A stretch of DNA of 64,000 nucleotides from the NCBI RefSeq assembly GCF_021531315.1, contig NZ_JAFBIQ010000010.1, positions 1 through 64,000 on the forward strand, given 5' to 3'. Below, in pieces: positions 16,601-25,550 of the stretch. Each line of letters opens with the position of its first letter. Within the stretch, counting starts at the first letter, position 1. The DNA comes from Oscillibacter valericigenes (GTDB lineage Bacteria > Bacillota > Clostridia > Oscillospirales > Oscillospiraceae). The notes under the pieces were generated by a model. It searched no databases. It worked only from the letters and a program-made list of their open reading frames with translations, and had not been told where the DNA came from. The position numbers and the translations under genes are program-made.

Positions 16601-17946
16601 GAGCCGCAGCCCGACGAGCATGCCTCGTTGAGCAGCACATTGTCCACGCTGCCGCCCTTGAGCTTGATGCACTTCATATCCTGCCCGCCGATGTCGAGCA
16701 CGCAGTCCACCTGCGGGTCGAAGAACGCGGCGGCGGTGCAGTGGGCGATGGTCTCGACCTCGCCCTCGTCGAGCGAGAACGCGGCCTTCAGGAGCGCCTC
16801 GCCGTAGCCGGTCGAGCACTCACGCAGAATGTGCGTGCCCTCCGGCAGCTCGCGCGCAAGGGCGGAGATCGCACGCTTTGCGGTTTCGATGGGGCTGCCC
16901 TGATTGTTCGCGTAGTACGACCACAAAAGCTCGCCGCGCTCGCCGATGAGCGCGAGCTTGGTGGTGGTCGAGCCGGCGTCCACACCGAGGAAGCAGCCGC
17001 CGCGATAGTGCGCGAGGTCGCCCTTTTCCACCACTGCCCTCGCGTGACGGGCGCAGAATTCGTCATAGTCCTCCTCGGAGGCAAAGAGCGCCGGCAGACG
17101 GTGCAGCTCAAAATCCATCGCTACACCGCGCTCGAGCCGCTCGATCATCTGCGCAATGGGCATAGCCTCGCAGTCCGAGCGGTCCAGCGCCGCGCCCATC
17201 GCGGCGAAAAGGTGGGAATTTGGCGGGTCGATGGTCGTCTCGTCCGTGAGCCTGAGCGTGCGGATAAATGCCGCCTTGAGCTGCGGCAGAAAGTGCAGCG
17301 GTCCGCCCAAAAAGGCAACGTGGCCGCGAATCGGCTTGCCGCAGGCAAGACCCGAGATCGTCTGGTTGACGACCGCCTGAAAGATGGAGGCGGCGAGGTC
17401 CGCCTTCGTCGCGCCCTCGTTGATGAGGGGCTGGATGTCGGTCTTGGCAAACACGCCGCAGCGCGCGGCGATGGGATAGATCTGCTGATAGCTTGCGGCC
17501 TCGCGGTCGAGTCCCGCCGCGTCGGTCTGCAAAAGCGCCGCCATCTGATCGATGAAGGAGCCCGTACCGCCGGCGCACACGCCGTTCATGCGCTCTTCGA
17601 GCGAGGTGCCGAAGTAGATGATCTTCGCGTCCTCGCCGCCGAGCTCAATGGCTACATCGGTCTGCGGCGCTTCCCGCCGCAGCGCATCTGCGACGGCCAC
17701 GACCTCCTGCACGAAGGGGATGCCGAGCGCCTTGGCAAGGTTGATAGCGCCGGAGCCGGTGATCTTTGCGCGCAGCGCGCAATCCCCCACCTGCTCGCGC
17801 GCCTCGCGCAGCAGAGCGGCCAGCGCCTCCTGCGTGTGGGCGCAATGACGCCGATATTCGCCGAAGAGCAGCCTGCCCTCACGGTCCAAAAGGACGAGCT
17901 TGACGGTGGTGGAGCCGATGTCGATGCCTGCGCGATAAGTATTCAT
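13621..17946 (-). CDS. Giant 2-hydroxyacyl-CoA dehydratase activase / dehydratase-like fusion protein
   Basis: 1441 residues. Two ASKHA ATPase domains of the BadF/HgdC type come first (GIDIGSTTVKLVLLD near 8 and GVDAGSTTTKLALIGE near 325), each with its cluster cysteine (NGVCAGGTGSFID; NEACSSGCGSFIE). Then come a small Cys-rich segment (RCGGCSNNC), a DUF2229 region, and a C-terminal HgdB-like part with repeated Cys such as GGCCRASN. Activases use ATP to push a very low-potential electron onto an iron-sulfur dehydratase or double-cubane protein. Here activator and acceptor seem joined in one chain. Start ATG 17946 has GAGG upstream. Real substrate unknown. Confidence 0.85.
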   Translation of the reverse strand: MNTYRAGIDIGSTTVKLVLLDREGRLLFGEYRRHCAHTQEALAALLREAREQVGDCALRAKITGSGAINLAKALGIPFVQEVVAVADALRREAPQTDVAIELGGEDAKIIYFGTSLEERMNGVCAGGTGSFIDQMAALLQTDAAGLDREAASYQQIYPIAARCGVFAKTDIQPLINEGATKADLAASIFQAVVNQTISGLACGKPIRGHVAFLGGPLHFLPQLKAAFIRTLRLTDETTIDPPNSHLFAAMGAALDRSDCEAMPIAQMIERLERGVAMDFELHRLPALFASEEDYDEFCARHARAVVEKGDLAHYRGGCFLGVDAGSTTTKLALIGERGELLWSYYANNQGSPIETAKRAISALARELPEGTHILRECSTGYGEALLKAAFSLDEGEVETIAHCTAAAFFDPQVDCVLDIGGQDMKCIKLKGGSVDNVLLNEACSSGCGSFIENFAASLGYSAEGFAKEALFAPHPVDLGTRCTVFMNSNVKQAQKEGASVADISAGLAYSVIKNALYKVIKLADPSELGAHVVVQGGTFYNKAVLRAFENISGAAVVCPDISGLMGAFGAALIARSHYCGQETAMLPLAEIEHLEYKTQTLRCGGCSNNCMLTVTRFPGGRRYTTGNRCEKGAGNADAQEKGANLFSYKLERMFAYPPLAAEDAPRGELGIPRVLNMYENYPFWATFFKALGFRVLLSPLSDRKLYERGMESIPSESECYPAKLAHGHVQWLIDEGVHTIFHPCVFFEHQETPDAQNHFNCPIVASYPENLKNNVEAAADGEVEYLKPFIAFTSEKVIADRMVEFCRRQWGISAKEVRQAVSLAWEEQQRAKADVRAEGARVLEQMQRDGRSGVVFAGRPYHLDPEINHGIPELIASYGLDVLTEDSLPIDFTPERPLRANDQWVYHSRLYTAAEFVRKRDDLELIQLNSFGCGLDAVTTDQVSEILEGSNKLYTVLKIDEVNNLGAVRIRIRSLLAAMRIRREKGICARPQSVSYQRATFTKKMRDEQWTLLAPQMSPIHFDILEPVFAKHGYRVELLKNDDRKAIDIGLKYVNNDACFPSITVVGQLMEAVTSGRYDTDHLALMMSQTGGCCRASNYVGFIRRALEKAGYGHIPVVSVNLNGMEKNEGFTLSRGLVMDAVHALVYGDLFMRCLYRVRPYELEGGSAEALHQKWKEICIDSLVNPKTKWRYGEVCRGIVADFDALPINEALRKPRVGIVGEILVKYMPLANNHLVELLEAEGAEAVVPDLLDFFNYSIYGRDFRHKNLGTSWRDSLVAKAGVELIRKLRAPAIEALAKSRRFEPPMPIEEVAKLAEPFLAIGNQYGEGWFLTGEMAELLTSGTPNIVCIQPFACLPNHVVGKGVIKALRKEYPWANIVAVDYDPGASEVNQLNRIKLMLSSARRALAEQPETPERTTEKEPTVYLPHLERQLGWQPLRAK

Positions 17947-18080
17947 GAGAAAGCCTCTTTCTGCCGGATGATCGTCTTTGCCGCTGCGCGGCAAAACTGC
18001 CTACTATGGATACTTCAAGTATATTTCTCTTTCATGCAAATGAAAAGTTAAGATGTTCCGACGAAGAGTTAAGAATACGC

Positions 18081-18126
18081 AAAGAAAGACATTGCCTCCG
18101 AATTTCGGAAAGCAATGTCTTTCTTT
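18081..18126 (-). terminator. Terminator of the tig-clp-lon-ysxC region
   Basis: A 15-bp perfect stem (18081-18095 with 18112-18126) with an inner ccgaa/ttcgg stem and flanking A/T tracts. It starts directly after the ysxC stop codon. Confidence 0.85.
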
Positions 18127-18720
18127 TTACCGTTTCAGCTGCGCGGCAATGGCGGTGATGAGCGCGTCCTTGCCCTCGCCCTTCTCGGCGGAAAACGGCA
18201 CGAGCGTGTCCTCCGCGCCGAGGTCGAGCGTTTCGCGGATGCGTGCAAGGTTCGGCTCGATCTCGCTCTTTTTAAGCTTGTCGAGCTTGTTCGCCACAAC
18301 CACCATCGGGCAGCCGCTCTGCCGGAACCATTCGCGCATCGTCACATCATCCGCCGTCGGCTTGTGGCGGGCGTCAACAATGAGCACACCGAGGTCGATG
18401 AGTCCCGCGCTCTGGAAATAGTTCTCCATCAGGCGCCCCCAGCGGTCACGCTCAGCCTTGGAGACCTTAGCGTAGCCGTAGCCGGGCAGGTCGACGAGGT
18501 AGAGCCTGCCATCGATCTTGAAATAGTTGATCTGCGTCGTTTTACCGGGGCTCGCACCCACGCGGGCGAAGTTCCTGCGGTTCACCACGCGGTTGATGAC
18601 GCTCGATTTGCCGACATTCGAGCGCCCCGCAAACGCGATCTGCGGCAGACCGTCGTGAAGAAACTGCGCCGGCACGGTCGCGCTGAGGATAAAATCCGCC
18701 TTGTTGAAGTTGATGGCCAT
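18127..18720 (-). CDS. ysxC: Ribosome-biogenesis GTPase YsxC/YihA (EngB)
   Basis: 197 residues. A small GTPase needed for 50S subunit assembly. G1 is GRSNVGKSS (32-40), G2 lies around PGKTTQ, G3 is DLPGYGYAKVS, G4 is ANKLDKL, and FSAEKGEG near the C-terminus is the G5 region. It follows lon by 26 bp, the gene order also found in Bacillus, and ends at a strong terminator. Length and motifs are normal. Confidence 0.96.
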   Translation of the reverse strand: MAINFNKADFILSATVPAQFLHDGLPQIAFAGRSNVGKSSVINRVVNRRNFARVGASPGKTTQINYFKIDGRLYLVDLPGYGYAKVSKAERDRWGRLMENYFQSAGLIDLGVLIVDARHKPTADDVTMREWFRQSGCPMVVVANKLDKLKKSEIEPNLARIRETLDLGAEDTLVPFSAEKGEGKDALITAIAAQLKR

Positions 18721-18746
18721 ATCGGTCTCTCCGCTTCTGTCGATTT

Positions 18747-21140
18747 TCAGACCCGCAGCGCGGGCAGCTTGCCGCTCTCTGCGGCGGGCGCGAGCGCGGC
18801 ACCGAGCCGCGGAGCACTCACCGCCTCGGGGTAGACCAGCGCCGCGGCAAACACGGCGTCCACGGTTTCGACAGGAATGAAGTGCAGCTTCGCGCGCACA
18901 TTCGGGTCGATCTCCGCAAGGTCTTTTTCATTCTCCTTCGGCAGGATAACGGTATGGATGCCCGCGCGCAGCGCGCCCATGGTCTTCTCGCGCAGGCCGC
19001 CGATGGGCATGACGCGCCCGCGCAGCGTGACCTCGCCGGTCATGGCGACATCGCGGCACACAGCGCGGCCCGTCAGCGCCGAGAGCAGCGCCGTGGTGAT
19101 GGCGATGCCCGCGCTCGGCCCGTCCTTGGGAACGGCGCCCTCCGGGAAATGGATGTGGACATCCTTTGTCTTATAGAATTCCGCCGGAAGTCCCAGCTCC
19201 GCCGCGCGCTGGCGCAGGCAGGACATGGCAGCCTTGCAGCTCTCCTGCATCACCTCGCCGAGGTTGCCGGTCAGCTCGAGCTTACCTGTGCCGTCCATCA
19301 CGCCGACCTCGACCGGCAGTATCTCACCGCCCGCCTGTGTCCACGCAAGGCCGTTGACCACGCCTACAAGGTCGGTCTTTGCCGCCTCATCGCGCGTGTA
19401 GCGCGGCGTTCCGAGGCAGGTCTCCACATTCTTCTCCGTAATGGAGATGCGCTTTACATCGCTTGTCGCAAATGCCATTGCCGCCTTGCGGCAAAGCCGT
19501 CCCAGCTCACGCTCCAGACTGCGCACACCACTCTCGCGCGTATAGCGCGCGATGATCTCGCGCAGTGCGCTCTCGTCCACACGCAGCGCCGCAGGCGTGA
19601 TGCCGTTCGCCTTTTTCTGCTTGGGCAGCAGATAGTCCACGGCGATATGTACCTTCTCCTCGTCCGTATAGCTGGGCAGCTCGATGACCTCCATACGGTC
19701 GAGCAGCGGACGGGGAATGGTGTCGGTCGTGTTGGCGGTCATGAGAAACATGACCTTACTCAGATCGACCGGAATTTCCAGATAGTGGTCGCGGAAGGCA
19801 TAATTCTGCTCGCTGTCGAGCACCTCGAGCAGCGCCGACGCAGGGTCGCCGCGCTGGTCGCTCGCGAGCTTATCCACCTCGTCGAGCACAAGCAGCGGGT
19901 TCATCGAGCCGCTGCGGGAAATGGCCTCGATGATGCGCCCCGGCATCGCGCCGATGTAGGTTTTGCGGTGGCCGCGGATGTCCGCCTCGTCGCGCACGCC
20001 GCCGAGTGACAGCCGCGCGGCCTTGCGGTTCATCGCCTTGGCGATGCTCAGTGCGATGGAGGTCTTGCCCACGCCCGGCGGGCCGACCAGACAGACGATC
20101 TGCCCCTTCGCGTCAGGGTTGAGCCTGCGCACGGCGATAAACTCCAAAATGCGCTCCTTGACCTTCTCCAGACCGTAGTGGTCGTGGTCGAGGCGGCGGC
20201 GCGCCGCCTCCACGCTCACGCGCTCCTTTGTCTCCACGCCCCACGGCATATCGAGCACGGTATCTAAATAGTTGCGCAGCACGCTCGCCTCCGAACTGCC
20301 GAAGGGCTGGCGGGAGAGGCGATCCACATCCTTGAGCAGCTTCTTCTCCGTTTCCTCCGGCAGGCAGAAGGCGAGGATCTTTTCGCGGTATTCGTCGATC
20401 TCCGCGTCGCTGTCGCCCTCGCCGAGCTCATTTTGCAGCACCTTGATCTGCTCACGCAGGACCATATCCTTTTGGATGCGGCCGACACGCTCGCGCACCT
20501 TGCTCTCAATGTCCTGCTCCATAGCGATGACGCCGATCTCGCGCTTGAGGATCTCATTCACGCGGCGCAGGCGCACCAGCGGGCGCAGCTCCTCAAGCAC
20601 AGACTGCTTGTCCTGATAGCGCAGATTGCTGTTCTGCGCAATGAAGTCGGCAAGATAACCGGGATCGGTCGAGTCCATCACGGTGGTGAAGATGCTCTCG
20701 GGCTGCTTGGGCAGCAGCTCGCTGTACTCGCCGAAGAGCGTATAGGTCTGACGAAGCATCGCCTCGGTGCGCGTGCCGTGCCGCGACTCCTCCTCGGCGA
20801 TCAGCTCGACCTGCGCCTGCAAAAAGGGCTCGCGCTGCCACAGACGGCGCAGACGCGCGCGGCAGCCGCCCTCTATCACAATACGCATCATGGAGTTTGA
20901 CGCGCGCAGGATCTGAAGAACGCGTGCGACGATGCCGATCTCATAGAGATCCTTTTCCTCCGGCAGCTCGACGCCCAGCTCGCGCTGTGTGATGAGGAAT
21001 ATCTCCTGCCCGGTCTCCATCGCGCGCTCCAGCGCGCGCACGGAGATCTCCCGCTCAATGTCGAAACTCGTTGTCATGCGGGGAAATGCTGTAATTCCGC
21101 GCAGCGCAAGAGCGGGAATGTTTTTTGTCATGGTCTCCAT
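18747..21140 (-). CDS. lon: ATP-dependent protease Lon (LonA)
   Basis: 797 residues. The N-terminal LAN substrate domain (about 8-200) is followed by coiled-coil, the AAA+ module with Walker A GPPGVGKTS (about 354), Walker B LLVLDEVDK, and the C-terminal serine protease domain with KDGPSAGIAIT (catalytic Ser) and, further on, the catalytic Lys region GGLREKTMGALRAG. It degrades misfolded and regulatory proteins in the cytosol. AAGGAG precedes the first of two close ATG codons (21140). It lies 17 bp after clpX and so is probably co-transcribed. A short Ala-rich tail follows the protease domain. Confidence 0.97.
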   Translation of the reverse strand: METMTKNIPALALRGITAFPRMTTSFDIEREISVRALERAMETGQEIFLITQRELGVELPEEKDLYEIGIVARVLQILRASNSMMRIVIEGGCRARLRRLWQREPFLQAQVELIAEEESRHGTRTEAMLRQTYTLFGEYSELLPKQPESIFTTVMDSTDPGYLADFIAQNSNLRYQDKQSVLEELRPLVRLRRVNEILKREIGVIAMEQDIESKVRERVGRIQKDMVLREQIKVLQNELGEGDSDAEIDEYREKILAFCLPEETEKKLLKDVDRLSRQPFGSSEASVLRNYLDTVLDMPWGVETKERVSVEAARRRLDHDHYGLEKVKERILEFIAVRRLNPDAKGQIVCLVGPPGVGKTSIALSIAKAMNRKAARLSLGGVRDEADIRGHRKTYIGAMPGRIIEAISRSGSMNPLLVLDEVDKLASDQRGDPASALLEVLDSEQNYAFRDHYLEIPVDLSKVMFLMTANTTDTIPRPLLDRMEVIELPSYTDEEKVHIAVDYLLPKQKKANGITPAALRVDESALREIIARYTRESGVRSLERELGRLCRKAAMAFATSDVKRISITEKNVETCLGTPRYTRDEAAKTDLVGVVNGLAWTQAGGEILPVEVGVMDGTGKLELTGNLGEVMQESCKAAMSCLRQRAAELGLPAEFYKTKDVHIHFPEGAVPKDGPSAGIAITTALLSALTGRAVCRDVAMTGEVTLRGRVMPIGGLREKTMGALRAGIHTVILPKENEKDLAEIDPNVRAKLHFIPVETVDAVFAAALVYPEAVSAPRLGAALAPAAESGKLPALRV

Positions 21141-21157
21141 AGGGTCTCCTTATTCGC

Positions 21158-22453
21158 TCAGGAGGCGCTGTCCACCGGCGGCAGCTCCGCCGGCGGCTTT
21201 CCCTCCTGCAGCGCTTCTTTTCTGTGTCCGAGCTGCGGCGGCTCCTTGCCGTCCACGCAGTCGCGAGTGATGGTCACACGGTCGATCGTGCGGTCGGACG
21301 GAATATCGTACATCACCTTGGTGAGCAGGCCCTCCATCACCGCGCGCAGGCCGCGCGCGCCGATCTTGCGCTCGATGGCCTTATCGGCGATCTCCTCAAG
21401 CGCATCACGGTCGAACACCAGCTCCGCGCCGTCGTAGCTCAAAAGCTTCTGATACTGCTTGACGAGCGCGTTCTTCGGCTCGGTCAGGATGCGCACCAGA
21501 TCGTCGCGGCGCAGCTCGTCGAGCGCGGCGACGACCGGCAGACGGCCCACCAGCTCGGGAATGATGCCGAACTTCAAAATATCGTGCGGCTGCACCTCGC
21601 GCAGGATCTTCGCGTTGTCCTTTTCCCGCTTGCCCTCGATGACTGCGTCAAAGCCGATGCTCTTGCGGTCAAGCCGATGCTCAATGATCTTGTCCAGTCC
21701 ATCGAACGCGCCGCCGCAGATGAAGAGGATATTGCGCGTGTCGATCTGAATGAACTCCTGATGCGGGTGCTTACGCCCGCCCTGCGGCGGGACGTTGGCA
21801 ACCGTGCCCTCGACGATCTTCAGCAGCGCCTGCTGCACGCCCTCGCCCGAGACATCGCGCGTAATGGAGGTATTCTCACTCTTGCGGGCGATCTTGTCGA
21901 TCTCATCGACATAGATGATGCCGCGCTCGGCCAGCTCCACATCGTAATCCGCCGCCTGCAAAAGGCGCAGCAGGATATTTTCCACATCGTCGCCGACATA
22001 GCCCGCCTCGGTGAGCGTGGTGGCGTCCGCGATGGCAAACGGCACCTTGAGGATGCGGGCCAGCGTCTGCGCGAAGAGCGTTTTGCCGCTGCCGGTGGGA
22101 CCGAGGAGCAGAATGTTGCTCTTTTGCAGCTCCACCTCGTCGCCGCCGCCGAAGAAGATGCGCTTATAGTGATTGTAGACCGCCACGCTCAGCGCGACCT
22201 TTGCCTCGTCCTGCCCGATGACATACTCGTCGAGCACGGCGCGGATCTCGTGCGGGGTGGGGATCTCGTCGGGCGAGCCGAATTCCTCCGGCTCGGCCTG
22301 ATAGCCGTCCTCCACGATCTCCATGCACAGCCGCACGCACTCATCGCAGATGCGCACACCGGCGGGACCTTGGATCATGCGGTGCGTTTCCTTCTCGGAC
22401 TTGCCGCAGAACGAGCAGCGGAGAAGCTGCTTCTTGCTCTTTTCTTCACTCAT
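21158..22453 (-). CDS. clpX: ATP-dependent Clp protease ATP-binding subunit ClpX
   Basis: 431 residues. The N-terminal zinc-binding domain carries C13, C16, C36 and C39 (CSFC...CDEC). AAA+ Walker A is GPTGSGKT near 120 and Walker B is IYVDEIDK. An IGF-type loop for docking on ClpP (SIGFDAV) lies near residue 275. It unfolds tagged proteins and feeds them to ClpP, encoded 35 bp upstream on the same strand. Length is normal; the last ~20 residues are Pro- and Glu-rich and variable. Confidence 0.97.
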   Translation of the reverse strand: MSEEKSKKQLLRCSFCGKSEKETHRMIQGPAGVRICDECVRLCMEIVEDGYQAEPEEFGSPDEIPTPHEIRAVLDEYVIGQDEAKVALSVAVYNHYKRIFFGGGDEVELQKSNILLLGPTGSGKTLFAQTLARILKVPFAIADATTLTEAGYVGDDVENILLRLLQAADYDVELAERGIIYVDEIDKIARKSENTSITRDVSGEGVQQALLKIVEGTVANVPPQGGRKHPHQEFIQIDTRNILFICGGAFDGLDKIIEHRLDRKSIGFDAVIEGKREKDNAKILREVQPHDILKFGIIPELVGRLPVVAALDELRRDDLVRILTEPKNALVKQYQKLLSYDGAELVFDRDALEEIADKAIERKIGARGLRAVMEGLLTKVMYDIPSDRTIDRVTITRDCVDGKEPPQLGHRKEALQEGKPPAELPPVDSAS

Positions 22454-22488
22454 ATTCTGTAATGACCTTTTCCTTTACAGTCGTTGTA

Positions 22489-23070
22489 TCAGCGCTTATA
22501 GATGACCTTGTCGATCAGGCCGTACTCCTTGGCTTCCTCCGCCGTCATCCAGTTGTCGCGCTCGGAGTCTATTTTGATCTGCTCGGGTGTCTTTCCGGTG
22601 TTGTCGGCGAGGATCTTGTTGATGCGCTGCTTGATCTTGAGGAAATGCTCAACATCGATCTCCATATCCGTGACCTTGCCCTGCGTACCGGCGGAGGGCT
22701 GGTGGATCATGACCTCCGCGTTCGGCAGCGCGATGCGCTTGCCCTTCGCGCCGCAGGAGAGCAGAAACGCGCCCATGCTCGCCGCCATGCCGACGCAGAT
22801 GGTGGAAACATCGCACTTGATATACTGCATCGTGTCGTAGATCGCCATGCCCGCGGTCACACTGCCGCCGGGAGAGTTGATATAAAGCTGGATGTCCTTG
22901 TCGGGATCCTGCGCCTCAAGATAGAGAAGCTGGGCGACGACGAGGCTCGCGGTGGTGTCGTTGACCTCCTCGCCGAGAAAGACGATGCGGTCGTTGAGCA
23001 GGCGGGAGAAAATGTCATAGGATCGCTCGCCGCGGCTGGTTTGCTCAACTACATAGGGGACTAAGCTCAT
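22489..23070 (-). CDS. clpP: ATP-dependent Clp protease proteolytic subunit ClpP
   Basis: 193 residues, normal ClpP length. The catalytic triad is S98 (GMAASMG), H123 (MIHQPSAG) and D172. It assembles into the tetradecameric chamber that works with ClpX. Start ATG 23070 follows an AAGGAGG site. The 157 bp between this gene and tig contain a perfect 16-bp palindrome, so clpP may have its own transcript or processing signal. No separate promoter was convincingly found. Confidence 0.97.
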   Translation of the reverse strand: MSLVPYVVEQTSRGERSYDIFSRLLNDRIVFLGEEVNDTTASLVVAQLLYLEAQDPDKDIQLYINSPGGSVTAGMAIYDTMQYIKCDVSTICVGMAASMGAFLLSCGAKGKRIALPNAEVMIHQPSAGTQGKVTDMEIDVEHFLKIKQRINKILADNTGKTPEQIKIDSERDNWMTAEEAKEYGLIDKVIYKR

Positions 23071-23133
23071 GGAATTACCTCCTTGGTGTGTCTTCTAAAC
23101 GTTCATACCCTGTTCAAATTTGCGGTATGTATG

Positions 23134-23170
23134 CAATCAACCACAAATGCTTCTCATTTGTGGTTGATTG
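23134..23170. repeat. Perfect 16-bp inverted repeat between tig and clpP
   Basis: Arms caatcaaccacaaatg (23134-23149) and its exact complement (23155-23170) surround a 5-base loop. There is no T-run on either side, which makes a simple terminator unlikely. It could be a processing or stabilising hairpin in the tig-clpP mRNA, or an operator. Confidence 0.8.
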
Positions 23171-23227
23171 GCTGTCTCTATTTATGCCTGTTCACTTTTT
23201 TCTGCCGAAGTATAACCGTTTTCCGGC

Positions 23228-24739
23228 TTATTCAGCCTTCTCAGCAGCCTTCTTCGTGGTCTTCTTGGCAGCGGGCTTCTTCTCCGCCTCGCCCTCGGCA
23301 GCCTTCTTGGTCGTCTTCTTGGCGGCGGGCTTCTTCTCTTCCTCGCCCTCAGCAGCCTTCTTCGCCGTCTTCTTGGCGGCGGGCTTCTTCTCCGCCTCGC
23401 CCTCGGCGGCCTTCTTGGTCGTCTTCTTGGCGGCGGGCTTCTTCTCTTCCTCACCCTCGGCCTTCTCTGCCTTGGCGCTGTCCACAACAACGGCGACGGC
23501 CTTCTCGTTGAGCAGCTGCTCACGGACGGTGGGCGCGTCGAGGTACTTCTTGAGCATCTCAAGCTCCATGCCGTACTGCTCGGCCATGGACTTGTACTTC
23601 TCCTCGACCTCCTCGTCGGTGACATCAAGGCTCTCAGCCTTGATGATGGCGGCGATGGCAAGATCCATCTTCACCTGGCGGGTGGCGGGCTCCTTGCCGT
23701 CCTCCATGAACTTAGTCTCGTCCATGTTGGTCATCTTGCAATACTGGTCGTAGGGGATGCCCTGCGCCTGCAAGCGCTGCTTGAACTCCTCAAGGAAGCG
23801 GCGGCACTGCTCGTCAATCATGGCGTCGGGAATGTCGGCCTCGATGTCGCCGGCGACCTTCTCGAGAAGGGCGTTTTCAAAGGCGATCTTCACGGACTGC
23901 TCACGCTCGGCCGCGATCTTGGCCTTGATGTCGTCCTTGAGCTCCTTGAGTGTCTCAAACTCGGAAACATCCTTGGCGAACTCGTCATCGAGCGCGGGGA
24001 CCTGCTTTTCCTTGACCTCGTTGACCTTGACATGGAACACGACCTGCTTACCGGCGAGGTCGGGGGCGTAATTCTCGGGGAAGGTGATGTCGATATCCTT
24101 CTCCTCACCGGCCTTCATGCCGATGAGCTGATCCTCAAAGCCGGGGACAAAGCTGCCGGAGCCGATCTCCAGCTCGTGGTTCTCGCCCTTGCCGCCCTCG
24201 AAGGCAACGCCGTTGTCGAAGCCCTCAAAGTCGATGACGGCGGTGTCGCCCTTTTTGACCTTGCGATCCACAGAAACCAGACGGGACTCACGCTCGGCCA
24301 TCTGCTCAAGGCGCTCCTTCACATCGTCAGCCGTGACCTTGACCTCTTCCTTGGGGGCGCTGACGCCCTTGTACTTGCCCAGCTTGACCTCGGGATAGAC
24401 CGCGACGGTCGCCTTAAAGGTGAAACCGTCCTTGCCGATCTGGTCGTCCACGATCTCGACCTCGGGATAGCCGACCACATCAAGGCCGCTGGAGCCGATG
24501 GCCTGTGTATATGCTTCAGGGAGCGCGGCATCCACAGCATCGCTGTAAAAAACGCCCTCACCGTAGAGCTTTTCGATCATCTTGCGGGGCGCCTTGCCGG
24601 GACGGAAACCGGGCACGCTGATCTTATTGCGCATCTTGAGATACGCCTTCTGAACGGCGGCTTCAAACTCCTCGGCGGTCACTTCGACGGTGACGGCGAC
24701 CTGACTCTTTTCGAGCTTTTCGACAGACTTGACATTCAT
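23228..24739 (-). CDS. tig: Trigger factor with a Lys/Ala-rich repeat tail
   Basis: 503 residues; typical trigger factors have about 430. The ribosome-binding N-domain contains the signature PGFRPGKAPRKMI (about 43-55). The FKBP-like prolyl isomerase domain lies near 160-245 (KKGDTAVIDFEGF) and the C-terminal chaperone arms run to about 425. The remaining ~78 residues are four near-identical 18-residue units of the type KKPAAKKTTKKAAEGEAE, strongly basic and like histone H1 tails. The start is ATG 24739 after GGAGGA; longer frames upstream lack a ribosome site. It heads the Clp/Lon region. Confidence 0.93.
   Translation of the reverse strand: MNVKSVEKLEKSQVAVTVEVTAEEFEAAVQKAYLKMRNKISVPGFRPGKAPRKMIEKLYGEGVFYSDAVDAALPEAYTQAIGSSGLDVVGYPEVEIVDDQIGKDGFTFKATVAVYPEVKLGKYKGVSAPKEEVKVTADDVKERLEQMAERESRLVSVDRKVKKGDTAVIDFEGFDNGVAFEGGKGENHELEIGSGSFVPGFEDQLIGMKAGEEKDIDITFPENYAPDLAGKQVVFHVKVNEVKEKQVPALDDEFAKDVSEFETLKELKDDIKAKIAAEREQSVKIAFENALLEKVAGDIEADIPDAMIDEQCRRFLEEFKQRLQAQGIPYDQYCKMTNMDETKFMEDGKEPATRQVKMDLAIAAIIKAESLDVTDEEVEEKYKSMAEQYGMELEMLKKYLDAPTVREQLLNEKAVAVVVDSAKAEKAEGEEEKKPAAKKTTKKAAEGEAEKKPAAKKTAKKAAEGEEEKKPAAKKTTKKAAEGEAEKKPAAKKTTKKAAEKAE
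23231..23443 (-). repeat. Tandem 54-bp repeats encoding the trigger-factor tail
   Basis: Four in-frame units (three of 18 codons, the last of 17) with only T/A and E/A exchanges between them. The near identity at DNA level suggests recent expansion and a potential for copy-number change. Confidence 0.85.
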
Positions 24740-24791
24740 GTTTCTTTTTCCTCCGTAATTAAGCAAATGATGCTCATTGCAAAGTGGTATT

Positions 24792-25529
24792 TTACCATAG
24801 GTTTTCTGAAATTTCCAGCCCTTTTTTATCAATTTTCCTTTCATCGCAGATTTTTTTCGGGGCAAAGTCCAAATAATCCGCGGAAATGAGAGCGTACTCC
24901 GTGTTTCCGCGCCGTCCCTCGAAGGCGCGGCGGTGTGTGGGGCCGTGCAGATGCCCGTAATAGCAGCGCTCGACGCGGTAGCGGTCGATCAGCTCCAGCA
25001 GCTCAGGACATTGGTAGCCCTGATAGAGCGGCGGGTAGTGCAGAAAGCAGAGAATGGGCCTCTCCCCCGCAGCCTTGAACGAGGCTTCCAGCCGCAGCGC
25101 CTCGCGCGCGAGCATCTTGCCTGTGTGCGTACCGGCGGCATCCTCCTCGTAAAACCAGCCGCGCGTGCCGCAGAGGGCATAGTCCCCATAGAAAAAGCAG
25201 TTGTTGAATAAAATATCGATGCTCCCGATGCCATGGGCGTCGAAAAACTTCTTCATCTTTGTGGCGGTGCCCCACCAGTAGTCATGGTTGCCCTTCAAAA
25301 TGAGCTTGCGCCCGGGCAGGGCGTCGATGAACTGAAAGTCGGGGAGCGACTCTTCCAGCGAGATGCCCCACGAGAGGTCGCCCGCGAGCACCGTTATATC
25401 ATCCTGCGTCAAATGGGAGAAGGACTCCCGCAGCCGCTCGACATGGTTCGCCCACCTGTCACCAAAAATATCCATCGGCTTGCTCCCGCCGAGCGAGAGG
25501 TGCAGATCGCCGATCGTATAGAGCGCCAT
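24792..25529 (-). CDS. Metallophosphoesterase (calcineurin-like)
   Basis: 245 residues with all five dimetal phosphoesterase blocks: IGDLHLS (6-12), LAGDLSWG (48-55), LKGNHDYWWG (78-87), a His in FLHYPP (about 163) and GHLHG (about 193). Cytosolic, without signal peptide. It is the last gene of the lepB-ylqF-rnhB-yraN operon, 21 bp after yraN. The substrate (nucleotide, phosphodiester or phosphoprotein) cannot be told from sequence. Confidence 0.88.
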   Translation of the reverse strand: MALYTIGDLHLSLGGSKPMDIFGDRWANHVERLRESFSHLTQDDITVLAGDLSWGISLEESLPDFQFIDALPGRKLILKGNHDYWWGTATKMKKFFDAHGIGSIDILFNNCFFYGDYALCGTRGWFYEEDAAGTHTGKMLAREALRLEASFKAAGERPILCFLHYPPLYQGYQCPELLELIDRYRVERCYYGHLHGPTHRRAFEGRRGNTEYALISADYLDFAPKKICDERKIDKKGLEISENLW

Positions 25530-25550
25530 GGCCGCCCCCTTCCCTGTTGC

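Noticed and set aside
14428-18051. 1207-codon plus-strand ORF
   Set aside because: Antisense shadow of the activase/dehydratase fusion, which has clear motifs in order.
23231-23443. Regularly spaced repeats as a possible CRISPR array
   Set aside because: The units are contiguous 54-bp in-frame codon repeats without spacers and encode the trigger-factor tail. No CRISPR array or cas gene was found in the window.
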